Positions 41,494-49,228 of a DNA stretch of 64,000 nt are shown here, in pieces. The position numbers and the translations under genes are program-made. Position 1 is the first letter of the stretch. The number at the start of each line of letters is the position of its first letter. Under the pieces are notes generated by a model, which had not been told where the DNA came from, made no database searches, and was given only the letters and a program-made list of their open reading frames with translations. Source of the DNA: Acidobacteriota bacterium (GTDB lineage: Bacteria; Acidobacteriota; Thermoanaerobaculia; Multivoradales; Multivoraceae); the NCBI GenBank assembly GCA_028877275.1, contig JAPPFP010000001.1, forward strand, positions 1-64,000, given 5' to 3'.

Positions 41494-42666
41494 CTACTGG
41501 CGCGGAGGCTCGTTCGTCGCTCCGGGGACCTCTTCGAGTTGCCGGCGGAGTTCCTCGCGCTGGCGCTCGAGTTCCGCGATGTTCGCGTTGAACTGGTCGG
41601 CTTCCTGGTTCTCCTGCTGGATCTGCTGGTTCTCACGGACCCGGGCCGCGCCGCCCGCGTTCCCCGCCCGTTCGTAGGCCGTGATCGAGGCTTCGAACTT
41701 CCGCTGCTTCTCAAGCACGAAGCCGAGGTAGTCCAGGACCTGCTTCTCGGCCTCGCCGGAAGCCAGACCGAGGGCGTCGTTCAGCGGCGCTTCGGCGTCG
41801 TTGTAACGCTCGAGCGAGCCGTACGCCTGCCCGAGGTACAGATGAGCGTGCCAGTCGTTTCTCCTCTTGGAGATCGCCTGCTGCAACGTCGACGCCGCCG
41901 ATTCGTAGTTCTTGCCGCCGAGTTGCACCTCGCCGAGCAGGAGAAGGTTGTCGTAAGAGGCGCTGGTCCCGACCAGGCTCCTGGCGTAGTCCTCGGCCTT
42001 GCGGTAGATGCCGGATTTTGCTGAGCCTGAGGTGCTCCGTCCCTTGACCTTCAGCGCGTTCACCAGCGTCGTCTTCCACTCCGAATTGCTGCCGTCCATC
42101 GAGACGGCCCGCTCGTAGGCGGCAATCGCGGGATCGAGCTGCGCATCGCTGTGGAGCATCTGCCCGTACTCGAAGCGGGCCGCGGCGTCGCTCGGATTGA
42201 GGTCGGCGACCCTTCCGAGGTCGGCAGCCGCGCTGCCGGTGTTCCCCAGCCGCGCGTAGCTGGCGCTCCGCATCTGGTAGACCTGACTCTGGTTCTTGGC
42301 TGGCAGGCTGCCAATGTTCAGCCTGCTGAGCGTCGAGATCGCGTCCCTGTGCTTTCCGCTCAGGTGCAGCGCTCGCCCCAGGTAGAGCCGGTCGGCGGGG
42401 TTCTCCCCCTTCAGTTCAAGTGCCTTCTCGAGCGGGGCCACCGCCTCGGCGGGACGCCTCGCTGACAGCAGCGAAAGCCCCAGCATCTGGTAGCCGGCGT
42501 GCTGGTCGGGCCGTTCTTCGACGAACTGCTGGAACTCGGCCACAGCCTGCTCGAAGTTCCTGGCCTTGAAGGCGGCCATGCCCTCCTCATAGCCGGCGGT
42601 GGCGATCGACGCGGTCAGCAGGAGGCTGAGCGCCGTCAACGTAAGTACGGATCGGCGAGTAGTCAT
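41494..42666 (-). CDS. TPR repeat protein of the TonB operon
   Basis: A 390-residue exported TPR protein: signal peptide LTLTALSLLLTASIATAG, then about eight TPR units (GMAAFKARNFEQAVAEFQQF, AVAPLEKALELKGENPADRLYLGRAL, AAARFEYGQMLHSDAQLDPAIAAYERA, and others), then a Gln/Glu-rich coiled coil (ENQEADQFNANIAELERQREELRRQLEE). Such TPR proteins accompany TonB systems in several Gram-negative phyla, probably as periplasmic scaffolds; the precise partner is unknown. It is 18 bp after tonB. Confidence 0.88.
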   Translation of the reverse strand: MTTRRSVLTLTALSLLLTASIATAGYEEGMAAFKARNFEQAVAEFQQFVEERPDQHAGYQMLGLSLLSARRPAEAVAPLEKALELKGENPADRLYLGRALHLSGKHRDAISTLSRLNIGSLPAKNQSQVYQMRSASYARLGNTGSAAADLGRVADLNPSDAAARFEYGQMLHSDAQLDPAIAAYERAVSMDGSNSEWKTTLVNALKVKGRSTSGSAKSGIYRKAEDYARSLVGTSASYDNLLLLGEVQLGGKNYESAASTLQQAISKRRNDWHAHLYLGQAYGSLERYNDAEAPLNDALGLASGEAEKQVLDYLGFVLEKQRKFEASITAYERAGNAGGAARVRENQQIQQENQEADQFNANIAELERQREELRRQLEEVPGATNEPPRQ

Positions 42667-42684
42667 CTGTTCGATCTACGGCAG

Positions 42685-43428
42685 CTACTGGAGCTGGAAG
42701 TTGACGGTCAGGTTGTAGTACACGGCGACCGGCTTGCCGTTCAGCGTCGCCGGCTTGAACTTCCACTGCTGCACGGCCGACACGGCGGCTTCGTCAAGGC
42801 CCATCGGCAGCGGCTTCAGAACCTTGATGTCGGTGATGTCGCCGTTCTTGTCGATCGTGGCCTGGAGGATGACGACACCCTGGATCCGCGCCTTGCGCGC
42901 GATCTCGGTGTACTGCGGCTGGATGTCGCTGATCTTCTCCGGCTTCGTCACGTCGCCGGTGACGTAGATCGGTCCCGTCGGTTCCGGCGGAGGCGGCGCC
43001 TCGGGGAGGTCGAAGAGATCGAGATCGTCGACCTCGGGAATGTCGATCTCCTCCGGCTCGTCGATCCGGATCGGCTCCGGCTCGTCGGGCGTGGGATCGG
43101 GGATCGGAACCTTCTTCGACTTCGGCTTCGGAATCTGCTGCTCTTCCTTCGGCGGTGGCGGCTTGAAGCGCACCTGCTGCACGACGAAGACCTTGGGCTT
43201 CGGCGGCGGCGCCACCGTGTCGCCGTACAGGTCGGGCAGCTTCACGATCAGCAGGATGCCGTGGAGGATGACCGCCAGCCCCAGCGAGTAGCGGAAGGTC
43301 TTGTTGTCCTCGCGGGTCTCCTGTACGTAGGTCAGCAGGCCCTGTTCGGCGGAGGTCAGCGCGGTCGCTTCGTCCTTCGCGGGCTCCTCCGCGGGGGACG
43401 CAGCCTGTTCGAGGTTCTCGTCACTCAT
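42685..43428 (-). CDS. tonB: TonB energy transducer
   Basis: A 247-residue TonB. The cytoplasmic N-terminus is longer than usual (about 45 residues), followed by one TM helix (SLGLAVILHGILLIVKLP). A Pro/Lys-rich then Pro/Glu-rich spacer spans the periplasm (PPPKPKVFVVQQVRFKPPPPKEEQQIPKPKSKK, DPTPDEPEP). The C-terminal TonB domain ends PQYTEIARKARIQGVVILQATIDKNGDI...AVQQWKFKPATLNGKPVAVYYNLTVNFQL. It transmits ion-gradient energy to TonB-dependent outer-membrane receptors. Same operon as exbB and two exbD genes. Confidence 0.94.
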   Translation of the reverse strand: MSDENLEQAASPAEEPAKDEATALTSAEQGLLTYVQETREDNKTFRYSLGLAVILHGILLIVKLPDLYGDTVAPPPKPKVFVVQQVRFKPPPPKEEQQIPKPKSKKVPIPDPTPDEPEPIRIDEPEEIDIPEVDDLDLFDLPEAPPPPEPTGPIYVTGDVTKPEKISDIQPQYTEIARKARIQGVVILQATIDKNGDITDIKVLKPLPMGLDEAAVSAVQQWKFKPATLNGKPVAVYYNLTVNFQLQ

Positions 43429-43526
43429 CCGGTTACCCCTCTTCAGTCAGGTTCTCGGTCAGGTGTTCTGTCGCGTGGTGTCTGGGTTCAACGTCCAGCC
43501 GGTCTCGGCGTATTCCGATCTCTTCC

Positions 43527-43964
43527 CTAGTACCAGAAGCTCTGGATCTCGCGCTGGGTGGGAACCGAAATGTTGATCGGCTGCTCCAGCCCGTAGTCCT
43601 CCCACTGGCGCAACTCGTCGTACACCTGGACCATGAACTTGTAGGGCGTCGCGATATCGGGCCGGATGATCACCGGCTTCTTCGGGTTCCGCTCGAGCTT
43701 CGGCTTCAGGTAGGGGATGATCTCGTGCAACAGCATCGGATCCTGGTCGACGATCAACTCGCCGTTCGGCATGATCTCGACCAGCACCGACTCCTCCTTC
43801 TCGACCACCGGCGGATCGTCGTCGTCCTCGGGAAGCGCGAAGTCCAGTCCGCGGGTGGCGGTGAACGTCGTCGTCACCATGAAGAAGACGATCAGCAGGA
43901 AGGCGATATCCGCCATTGACGAGGTCGGGATTTCGTCGTCCGGGCGATCACGGTCAAGTCTCAT
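43527..43964 (-). CDS. exbD: ExbD/TolR family protein (second copy)
   Basis: A 145-residue protein with a short N-terminus, one TM helix (SSMADIAFLLIVFFMVTTTF) containing the conserved Asp that carries protons, and a periplasmic domain (VEIMPNGELIVDQDPMLLHEIIPYLKPKLERNPKKPVIIRPD). It works with ExbB to power TonB. It differs clearly from the first copy in the periplasmic domain, so the pair may form a heteromer. Located between the first exbD (21 bp) and tonB (98 bp). Confidence 0.93.
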   Translation of the reverse strand: MRLDRDRPDDEIPTSSMADIAFLLIVFFMVTTTFTATRGLDFALPEDDDDPPVVEKEESVLVEIMPNGELIVDQDPMLLHEIIPYLKPKLERNPKKPVIIRPDIATPYKFMVQVYDELRQWEDYGLEQPINISVPTQREIQSFWY

Positions 43965-43985
43965 CTTGCGCCTCCTTCGTCAAGC

Positions 43986-44414
43986 TTACAGGTCGTCGAC
44001 CGTCACCTGATCCGACAGCAGGTAGACGTCCCGAACCTTGGCCCGCTTCAACGCGTCGATCACCTCGTCGACCTTCAGCCAGTCCACGTCGCCGTGCGAC
44101 TTGACGACGAAGACCTTCTGCGGGTCCATCGCGATGACGCCCGCGGCCATCGAGAGAACCTCGTCGGCCGCGCTGACCAGGGCGCTCTGCTCCGTGCCGT
44201 CGGAGACCCGGATGCGCCCGTTCGGATCGATCGAGACGTAGGCGGACTGCTTCGGAATCTCGTACCTGAGTGTCGTCTTCGGCAGCGTCACCTGGGTCTT
44301 GTCGACCTCGAAGGTGATCGTCAGCATGAAGAAGATGATCAGCAGGAAGGCGATGTCCGCCATCGAGGCCGTCGGGATGTTCGGCTTGTGCTCGATGGTT
44401 GCCTTGAGCTTCAT
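43986..44414 (-). CDS. exbD: ExbD/TolR family protein (first copy)
   Basis: A 142-residue protein: TM helix TASMADIAFLLIIFFMLTITF with the conserved Asp, then a periplasmic domain including VSIDPNGRIRVSDGTEQSAL and KVFVVKSHGDVDWLKVDEVIDALKRAKVRDVYLLSDQ. Six bp after exbB, 21 bp before the second copy. The presence of two copies in tandem is common in TonB systems of Bacteroidetes-like and other phyla. Confidence 0.93.
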   Translation of the reverse strand: MKLKATIEHKPNIPTASMADIAFLLIIFFMLTITFEVDKTQVTLPKTTLRYEIPKQSAYVSIDPNGRIRVSDGTEQSALVSAADEVLSMAAGVIAMDPQKVFVVKSHGDVDWLKVDEVIDALKRAKVRDVYLLSDQVTVDDL

Positions 44415-44420
44415 GTCGAT

Positions 44421-45086
44421 CTAGCTGGCGTCGCCGCCGGACTCCGGCGGAATGCCGCTGCGCTCCATCTCGCCGAACGTCTCGAGCAGCATGTTCGCCG
44501 AGGTCTCGATGTCGCGGACGAACTTGTTGATCCGGCTCATGAAGTAGTTGTAGGCGAGCTGGGTCGGAATGGCGACCGCCAGACCGCCGGCGGTCGTGGT
44601 CAGGGCCTCCTTGATACCGGTGGCGACCGCGCCGGGGTTCGACAGACCCTGTGCCGCCAGGGCGTCGAAGCCGGCCATCATGCCCGTCACCGTGCCGAAG
44701 AACCCGAGCAGCGGGGCGACGTTGGCCGTCGTCGCCAGCACCGCGAGGCCGCGCTCGAGGCGGCCCATCTCGAACAGCGCCGCGTTCTCGATCGTCTTCT
44801 CGACGTCTTCCTTGGGCTGGCCGTACTTCATCAGACCGGCCTTGAGGATCGAGGCGACCGGACCCCGGTACTCCTCGCATACCTTGACCGCTTCACGAAT
44901 CGAGCGGTTCACGACCAGCGCCTTCCGCACCTTGGGGAGGAATTCGTGAACGTTGATCCGAGCCCGCCGCAGCGCAATCAGTCGCTCGACCACCACCGCT
45001 GCCGCGATGACGGAGAAAGCGAGCAATGGCCACATGACGGGGCCGCCCTCGTTCATCAACTTCCAGAACGTGCCACCAATGTTCAC
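44421..45086 (-). CDS. exbB: ExbB/TolQ/MotA family proton channel
   Basis: A 221-residue membrane protein with three TM helices: residues about 17-37, and the paired helices APLLGFFGTVTGMMAGFDAL and TTAGGLAVAIPTQLAYNYFM, the standard ExbB layout, with the conserved Thr/Pro positions. It forms the pentameric ring through which protons drive TonB. It starts the operon; GTG start with a perfect AGGAGGT. Confidence 0.94.
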   Translation of the reverse strand: MNIGGTFWKLMNEGGPVMWPLLAFSVIAAAVVVERLIALRRARINVHEFLPKVRKALVVNRSIREAVKVCEEYRGPVASILKAGLMKYGQPKEDVEKTIENAALFEMGRLERGLAVLATTANVAPLLGFFGTVTGMMAGFDALAAQGLSNPGAVATGIKEALTTTAGGLAVAIPTQLAYNYFMSRINKFVRDIETSANMLLETFGEMERSGIPPESGGDAS

Positions 45087-45092
45087 CTAGCT

Positions 45093-45099
45093 ACCTCCT
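45093..45099 (-). promoter_or_regulatory. Strong Shine-Dalgarno of exbB
   Basis: AGGAGGT on the minus strand, 6 nt before GTG 45086. It fixes the start as GTG, and contrasts with the missing ribosome sites of several other operon heads in this window. Confidence 0.8.
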
Positions 45100-45252
45100 C
45101 AGAACTGCGCCCGCCAGCGGGCCTGGTTGAACCGCCCGCCAAAGGCGGACGCGATTCTGGACATGCGGTGACCCCTACACCGGAGGGGTGCCTGGCTCAC
45201 CTTGGAACGGTGGAGCAATATAGCACACGGGTTCGGCATTGGAACCGCCCGA

Positions 45253-45768
45253 TCAACCGCGTTCCGGCGACGCTCCGGCCGCCTCCATGACCCGCTCCAG
45301 AGGCCGCCGGTGGACGTAGCAGAGGGCGACGGCCAGGGCGTCGGAGGCGTCAGCGCTGCGCCGCGCCGGCGCTGGCCCCAGGAGCACGTCGACCATCCGG
45401 GAGACCTGGGTCTTGTCGGCTCGACCGCTGCCGCAGACGGCCTGCTTGACGTGAGCCGGGGAGTACTCCTCGACTTCCAGGCCATGCCGACCGAGGACGG
45501 ACAGGATGACGCCCCGGGCCTGGGCCAGCGCGATCAGGGAGCGGCTGTTGCGGCCGTGAAACAGCGTTTCCAGCGCCGCCGCCGCCGGCTGCCAGCGTTC
45601 GAGAGTCTCCTCCATGCCCTCGGCCAACCGCGCCATGCGCGCCGCCGGCGTCGGCTCGGCGGTGAGGACGATCCGGCCCGCATCAAGCTGCCGAACCCTC
45701 GACCCATCCTGCTCCACCACGCCGAAGCCCGTGTAGCGACTCCCGGGATCGATCCCGAGGACGATCAC
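45253..45768 (-). CDS. ruvC: Crossover junction endodeoxyribonuclease RuvC
   Basis: A 171-residue Holliday-junction resolvase. The catalytic acids are D7 (GIDPGSRYTGFG), E67 (ALETLFHGRNSRS), D140 and D143 (ADASDALAVALC). The start is GTG 45768, giving VIVLGIDPG; the longer open frame would add a non-conserved N-terminus overlapping yebC. The neighbour upstream is yebC, as in many bacteria (yebC-ruvC-ruvA-ruvB), but ruvA and ruvB are absent here. Confidence 0.95.
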   Translation of the reverse strand: MIVLGIDPGSRYTGFGVVEQDGSRVRQLDAGRIVLTAEPTPAARMARLAEGMEETLERWQPAAAALETLFHGRNSRSLIALAQARGVILSVLGRHGLEVEEYSPAHVKQAVCGSGRADKTQVSRMVDVLLGPAPARRSADASDALAVALCYVHRRPLERVMEAAGASPERG

Positions 45769-45787
45769 GGCAGCGCCCCGCAGACGG

Positions 45788-46552
45788 TCAGGACGCCAGC
45801 CGCTCGAGCAGTTCGTCGTCGAGGTCGAAGTTGGCCCAGACATTCTGCACGTCGTCCTGATCCTCGAGCGCGTCGATCAGGCGGATGAGCGGACCCGCGC
45901 CCCCCTCGTCGACCTGGACCAGGTTCTGGGGTTCCATCGTCAGTTGCGCGACGGTCGCGGTCAGGCCACGCTCCTCGATCGCGTCCTTCGTCGCATGGAA
46001 CGCCTCGACCGACGTATAGACGTTGTAGCTCTCGTCCTCGACCGCAAAGTCCTCGGCCTCGAGTTCGAGGGCGAGTTCGACCAGCGCTTCCTCGTCTACC
46101 CCGGAGTCCTCGAGGACAGCCCGATCGAAGGCGAAGAAGCCGCGGCGATGAAACATCCAGGCGACACAGCCGTTCTCGCCCAGATTGCCGCCGTGCTTGG
46201 TGAACAGGTGCCTGACCTCCGACACGGTCCGGTTCCGGTTGTCGGTGAGGGTTTCCACCAGCACCGCCACGCCACCGGGGCCGTAACCCTCATAGGTGAC
46301 TTCCTCGTAGGACACGCCTTCGAGCTCTCCGGTGCCCTTCTTGATCGCCCGGTCGATGTTGTCTCCCGGCACGTTCTGCGCCTTCGCCTCCGACAGGGCA
46401 TGACGAAGCCTCGGGTTGCCCGTGGGATCGCCCCCGCCGAGCCGGGCGGCGACCGAGACCTCCTTCAGGATCCGCGTGAAGACCTTGCTGCGACGGGCAT
46501 CCTGCGCCGCCTTCTTGTGCTTGATCGTGCTCCACTTGCTGTGACCCGACAT
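45788..46552 (-). CDS. YebC/PmpR family transcription or translation factor
   Basis: A 254-residue protein of the YebC family, DNA-binding regulators in some bacteria and, in others, factors relieving ribosome stalling at proline stretches. It starts [28 protein letters not shown], with the family motifs [74 protein letters not shown]. It is followed by ruvC after 19 bp. TAAGAT lies 9 nt before the ATG and suggests a leaderless mRNA. Confidence 0.95.
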   Translation of the reverse strand: MSGHSKWSTIKHKKAAQDARRSKVFTRILKEVSVAARLGGGDPTGNPRLRHALSEAKAQNVPGDNIDRAIKKGTGELEGVSYEEVTYEGYGPGGVAVLVETLTDNRNRTVSEVRHLFTKHGGNLGENGCVAWMFHRRGFFAFDRAVLEDSGVDEEALVELALELEAEDFAVEDESYNVYTSVEAFHATKDAIEERGLTATVAQLTMEPQNLVQVDEGGAGPLIRLIDALEDQDDVQNVWANFDLDDELLERLAS

Positions 46553-46561
46553 GGCGGGTTT

Positions 46562-46567
46562 ATCTTA
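46562..46567 (-). promoter_or_regulatory. Candidate -10 box, leaderless yebC
   Basis: TAAGAT on the minus strand, 9 nt before ATG 46552. It overlaps the ATG of the divergent folC (46567). Confidence 0.42.
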
Positions 46568-47910
46568 TGCTGCGCCGCCACGTGACCGGCGCGACCAAAC
46601 CTTCGGCGAGCGAGATCCTCGACCGCCTCGAAGTCTGGGGGCAGAAGCTGGGCCTCGAGGCCACCCGCAGCCTGCTCGACGTACTCGGCAGGCCGCAGCA
46701 CCGGGTGCCGACGGTGCTGGTCGCGGGAACCAACGGCAAAGGCTCGACCAGCGCCGCCCTGGCCTCGATCCTGAGCGCCGCCGGCTTCCGCTGCGGTCTC
46801 TACACGTCACCGCACCTCGAACACGTCGAGGAGCGGCTCCGGATCGACGGTGAGGCGATATCGGAAGCCGAACTCGGGCACCGGCTCCGGCGGGTGCTGG
46901 ACGCCGCCGGCGAGACGCCGCCGACCTACTTCGAGAGCCTGACCGCGGCGGCCTGGCTGCACTTCGCCCATCACGGCGTGGACGCCGCGGTCTTCGAGGT
47001 CGGCCTGGGCGGTCGGCTCGACGCGACGAACGTCTCGGACCCCCTGCTCTCAGTCATCACCCAGGTGGCGCGCGACCACGCGCCGCAACTGGGCTGGACC
47101 CTGACCTCCATCGCCGGCGAGAAGGCCGGCGTGATGCGCCCGGGCCGCACCTGCCTGACCTGGCCCGGCCGCCCGGAGGTGGGACGCGAGCTCCGCCGTT
47201 GTGCGGCGGTCTGCGGCGCGCATCTCGTCGACGCGGAGGATGGGGTCATGTTCGACCGCCGGCTCGAATCCGGGCATCTCTCCTTGACCACGCCGAATGC
47301 TCAGTACGAATTCCGGGCGCCCCTGGCCGGCGGCCACCAGCTCACCAACCTCGCCCTGGCGGTACGCGCTGCGGAGGAGTTCTGCGCCCTCGCAGGACGA
47401 AACCTCGAGCCGGAGGCCGTCAGGCAAGGCCTGGAGGCGGTGCATTGGCCGGGGCGGCTGGAGTGGGTCGAGGTCGACGCTCCCGGCGGGCACCGCCGAG
47501 TGCTCTTCGACGCCGCTCACAATCCGGCGGGCGCGGCCGCGCTCCACGCCTACCTCGAGGAGACAGGACTCCGGTTCGATCTCCTCTACGGGTCTCTCGC
47601 GGAAAAGCACCCCGAACAGTGCCTTCCCCTCCTGGCGGAAAAGGCGGAGCGGATCGTGCTGACGGCTTTCGACCACCCCCGGGCCGCCGCGCCCGAAACG
47701 CTTGCTCCGCTCCTTCCCGCCGGCCGTGCCGCCGTGAACGACAACGCCGCGAACGCACTCGAACACTGCCTCGCGGCACCTTCGAGTCCCGCCCACGCCC
47801 TGGTCGTTACCGGTTCCCTCTACCTCGTCGGAGAGGTCCGATCGGCGCTGCGTGGCCGCTATGGCGTCCCCGTCGCGGCGAGAGAGCTCGTCACCGGTTT
47901 CCGCCCGTAG
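46567..47910 (+). CDS. folC: Folylpolyglutamate synthase / dihydrofolate synthase
   Basis: A 447-residue Mur-ligase-fold enzyme that adds glutamate to dihydropteroate and folates. P-loop VAGTNGKGSTSA (residues about 52-63), the folate-binding YTSPHLEHVEERLRIDG, GLGGRLDATN, GGHQLTNLALAV, and the C-terminal Glu-binding DAAHNPAGAAALHAYL. Divergent from yebC with 14 bp between start codons. After its stop is a partial R1 element. Confidence 0.94.
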   Translation: MLRRHVTGATKPSASEILDRLEVWGQKLGLEATRSLLDVLGRPQHRVPTVLVAGTNGKGSTSAALASILSAAGFRCGLYTSPHLEHVEERLRIDGEAISEAELGHRLRRVLDAAGETPPTYFESLTAAAWLHFAHHGVDAAVFEVGLGGRLDATNVSDPLLSVITQVARDHAPQLGWTLTSIAGEKAGVMRPGRTCLTWPGRPEVGRELRRCAAVCGAHLVDAEDGVMFDRRLESGHLSLTTPNAQYEFRAPLAGGHQLTNLALAVRAAEEFCALAGRNLEPEAVRQGLEAVHWPGRLEWVEVDAPGGHRRVLFDAAHNPAGAAALHAYLEETGLRFDLLYGSLAEKHPEQCLPLLAEKAERIVLTAFDHPRAAAPETLAPLLPAGRAAVNDNAANALEHCLAAPSSPAHALVVTGSLYLVGEVRSALRGRYGVPVAARELVTGFRP

Positions 47911-47912
47911 TG

Positions 47913-47959
47913 CGGTCGCCGCTTAGCGGCGCGTCCTTCCGGCCGCCTCCGGCGGCAGC
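47913..47959 (+). repeat. Partial R1 element between convergent genes
   Basis: Contains an altered first hairpin (GTCGCCGC-TTA-GCGGCGCGTC) and the second hairpin GCCGCC/GGCGGC, but not the third hairpin or the CACCCAGTGTG tail. It spans the gap between the ends of folC and rpiB, and looks like a decayed or truncated copy. Confidence 0.7.
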
Positions 47960-47961
47960 AA

Positions 47962-48399
47962 CTACGTCGCGGCGCCGTCGATCTTCGCGACGCGGGCGGT
48001 GTGGCGGTCGCCGTCGAAGGGGGTGTCGAGGAAGACCTCGAGCAGTTCGGCGGCCTGGCCGGCGCCGAGGACGCGCGCGCCGAGGGCCAGGACGTTCGCG
48101 TCGTTGTGGGCGCGGGACATGCGCGCCGTGAAGCTGTCGGTGGGGTTGACCGCCCGCACGCCCGCGAAGCGGTTCGCCGACATCGCCATGCCGACTCCCG
48201 TGCCACAGACCAGCAGGCCGCGGTCCACCTCGCCGGCGGCGAGGGCGCGCGCCACCTGGGCCGCCTTGTCGGGGTAGTCGACGGGCCCGGAACCGTCGGC
48301 GCCGAAGTCCACGAACTCGATGCCGCGCTCCCGCAGCACGTCGCCGAGCTGGTTCTTCAGCTCGACTCCGGCGTGATCCGCGCCGACCGCGAACTTCAT
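47962..48399 (-). CDS. rpiB: Ribose 5-phosphate isomerase B
   Basis: A 145-residue RpiB/LacB enzyme interconverting ribose-5-P and ribulose-5-P. It has MKFAVGADHAGVELK (phosphate- and substrate-binding Asp/His), the catalytic Cys C65 in GLLVCGTGVGMAMSANR, and SRAHNDANVLALGARV. ATG 48399 is the start; the upstream open frame belongs to another frame of the next gene. With rpe it covers two steps of the non-oxidative pentose phosphate pathway. Confidence 0.95.
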   Translation of the reverse strand: MKFAVGADHAGVELKNQLGDVLRERGIEFVDFGADGSGPVDYPDKAAQVARALAAGEVDRGLLVCGTGVGMAMSANRFAGVRAVNPTDSFTARMSRAHNDANVLALGARVLGAGQAAELLEVFLDTPFDGDRHTARVAKIDGAAT

Positions 48400-48407
48400 C
48401 CGCCGCG

Positions 48408-48659
48408 CTACTCCCCGGACTCCTCGGACCCGGTTTCCGGTTCCGGCTCGGCCGGCGCCGGCGACGCCTTGGTCTTCTTGCTGGCCGCCTTCTTGCCGGC
48501 CGCCTTCTTCCTGGACGCCTTGGCCTTGGCCTTGGTCCGCCGCACCTTCGCCGCCCGCGGCGCGGCCTCCCGAGTCGCGGTCTCCTCCCGGCGGCGCTGC
48601 TTGAGACGCTTCAGCCGGCGCTGGCGGCGACGACGGAGCTTGCGATCCTTCTCTCTCAT
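48408..48659 (-). CDS. Small Lys/Arg/Ala-rich protein
   Basis: An 83-residue very basic protein. The first 30 residues are Arg/Lys/Leu-rich (REKDRKLRRRRQRRLKRLKQRRREE), then a Lys/Ala part with KAKASRKKAAGKKAASKKTKAS like histone H1 tails, and an acidic Pro/Glu end. It may bind nucleic acid or the ribosome. Its ATG overlaps the purE stop (ATGA), so it is translated with purE. No named family beyond low-complexity similarity. Confidence 0.6.
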   Translation of the reverse strand: MREKDRKLRRRRQRRLKRLKQRRREETATREAAPRAAKVRRTKAKAKASRKKAAGKKAASKKTKASPAPAEPEPETGSEESGE

Positions 48660-49165
48660 TCCTGGAGCGTAACCGCATCCTGCCGAACACGCTCGTCCGC
48701 GGCTGCCACGCGCTCGCCCATCCGACCGCGGTAGTCCTTCAGGGCGGCGGCCAGATCCTGATCGCCGAGCGCCAGGATCTGGAGAGCCAGCAGCCCGGCG
48801 TTGTCGGCGCGGTTCACGCCCACCGTAGCGACCGGGATGCCGGGCGGCATCTGCACGATCGCCAGCAGAGCATCGACACCGTTCAGCGGACCGCTCGCCA
48901 CCGGGACGCCGACCACCGGCAGGGTCGTCGCGGCCGCCACGACGCCTGGAAGCGCGGCGGCCACGCCGGCGCCGGCGATCAGCACGCCGATACCGCGCTC
49001 GGCCGCGCCTTCGGCCCACTCGGCCGTCTCCCGCGGGGTCCGGTGGGCCGAGAGAACCCGCGACTCGCAGCCGACGCCGAAATCGGCGCAGACCTTCGCC
49101 GCCTTCTTCATCGTCGGCCAGTCCGAGTCGCTGCCCATGACGATACCCACTCTGATGTCGCTCAT
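48656..49165 (-). CDS. purE: N5-carboxyaminoimidazole ribonucleotide mutase
   Basis: A 169-residue class I PurE moving the carboxylate of N5-CAIR to C4 in purine synthesis. GIVMGSDSDWPTMKKAA binds the phosphate, SAHRTPRET holds the catalytic His, and GAGVAAALPGVVAAATTLPVVGVPV continues the fold. ATG 49165 is the start. PurK is not adjacent. It overlaps the next small gene (ATGA). Confidence 0.95.
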   Translation of the reverse strand: MSDIRVGIVMGSDSDWPTMKKAAKVCADFGVGCESRVLSAHRTPRETAEWAEGAAERGIGVLIAGAGVAAALPGVVAAATTLPVVGVPVASGPLNGVDALLAIVQMPPGIPVATVGVNRADNAGLLALQILALGDQDLAAALKDYRGRMGERVAAADERVRQDAVTLQE

Positions 49166-49228
49166 TCGCTCCTGATCTCCGCCTTGCCGCTGGTGAGATG
49201 TTGAGATGTCGGCCGCGACCCCGCTCAC

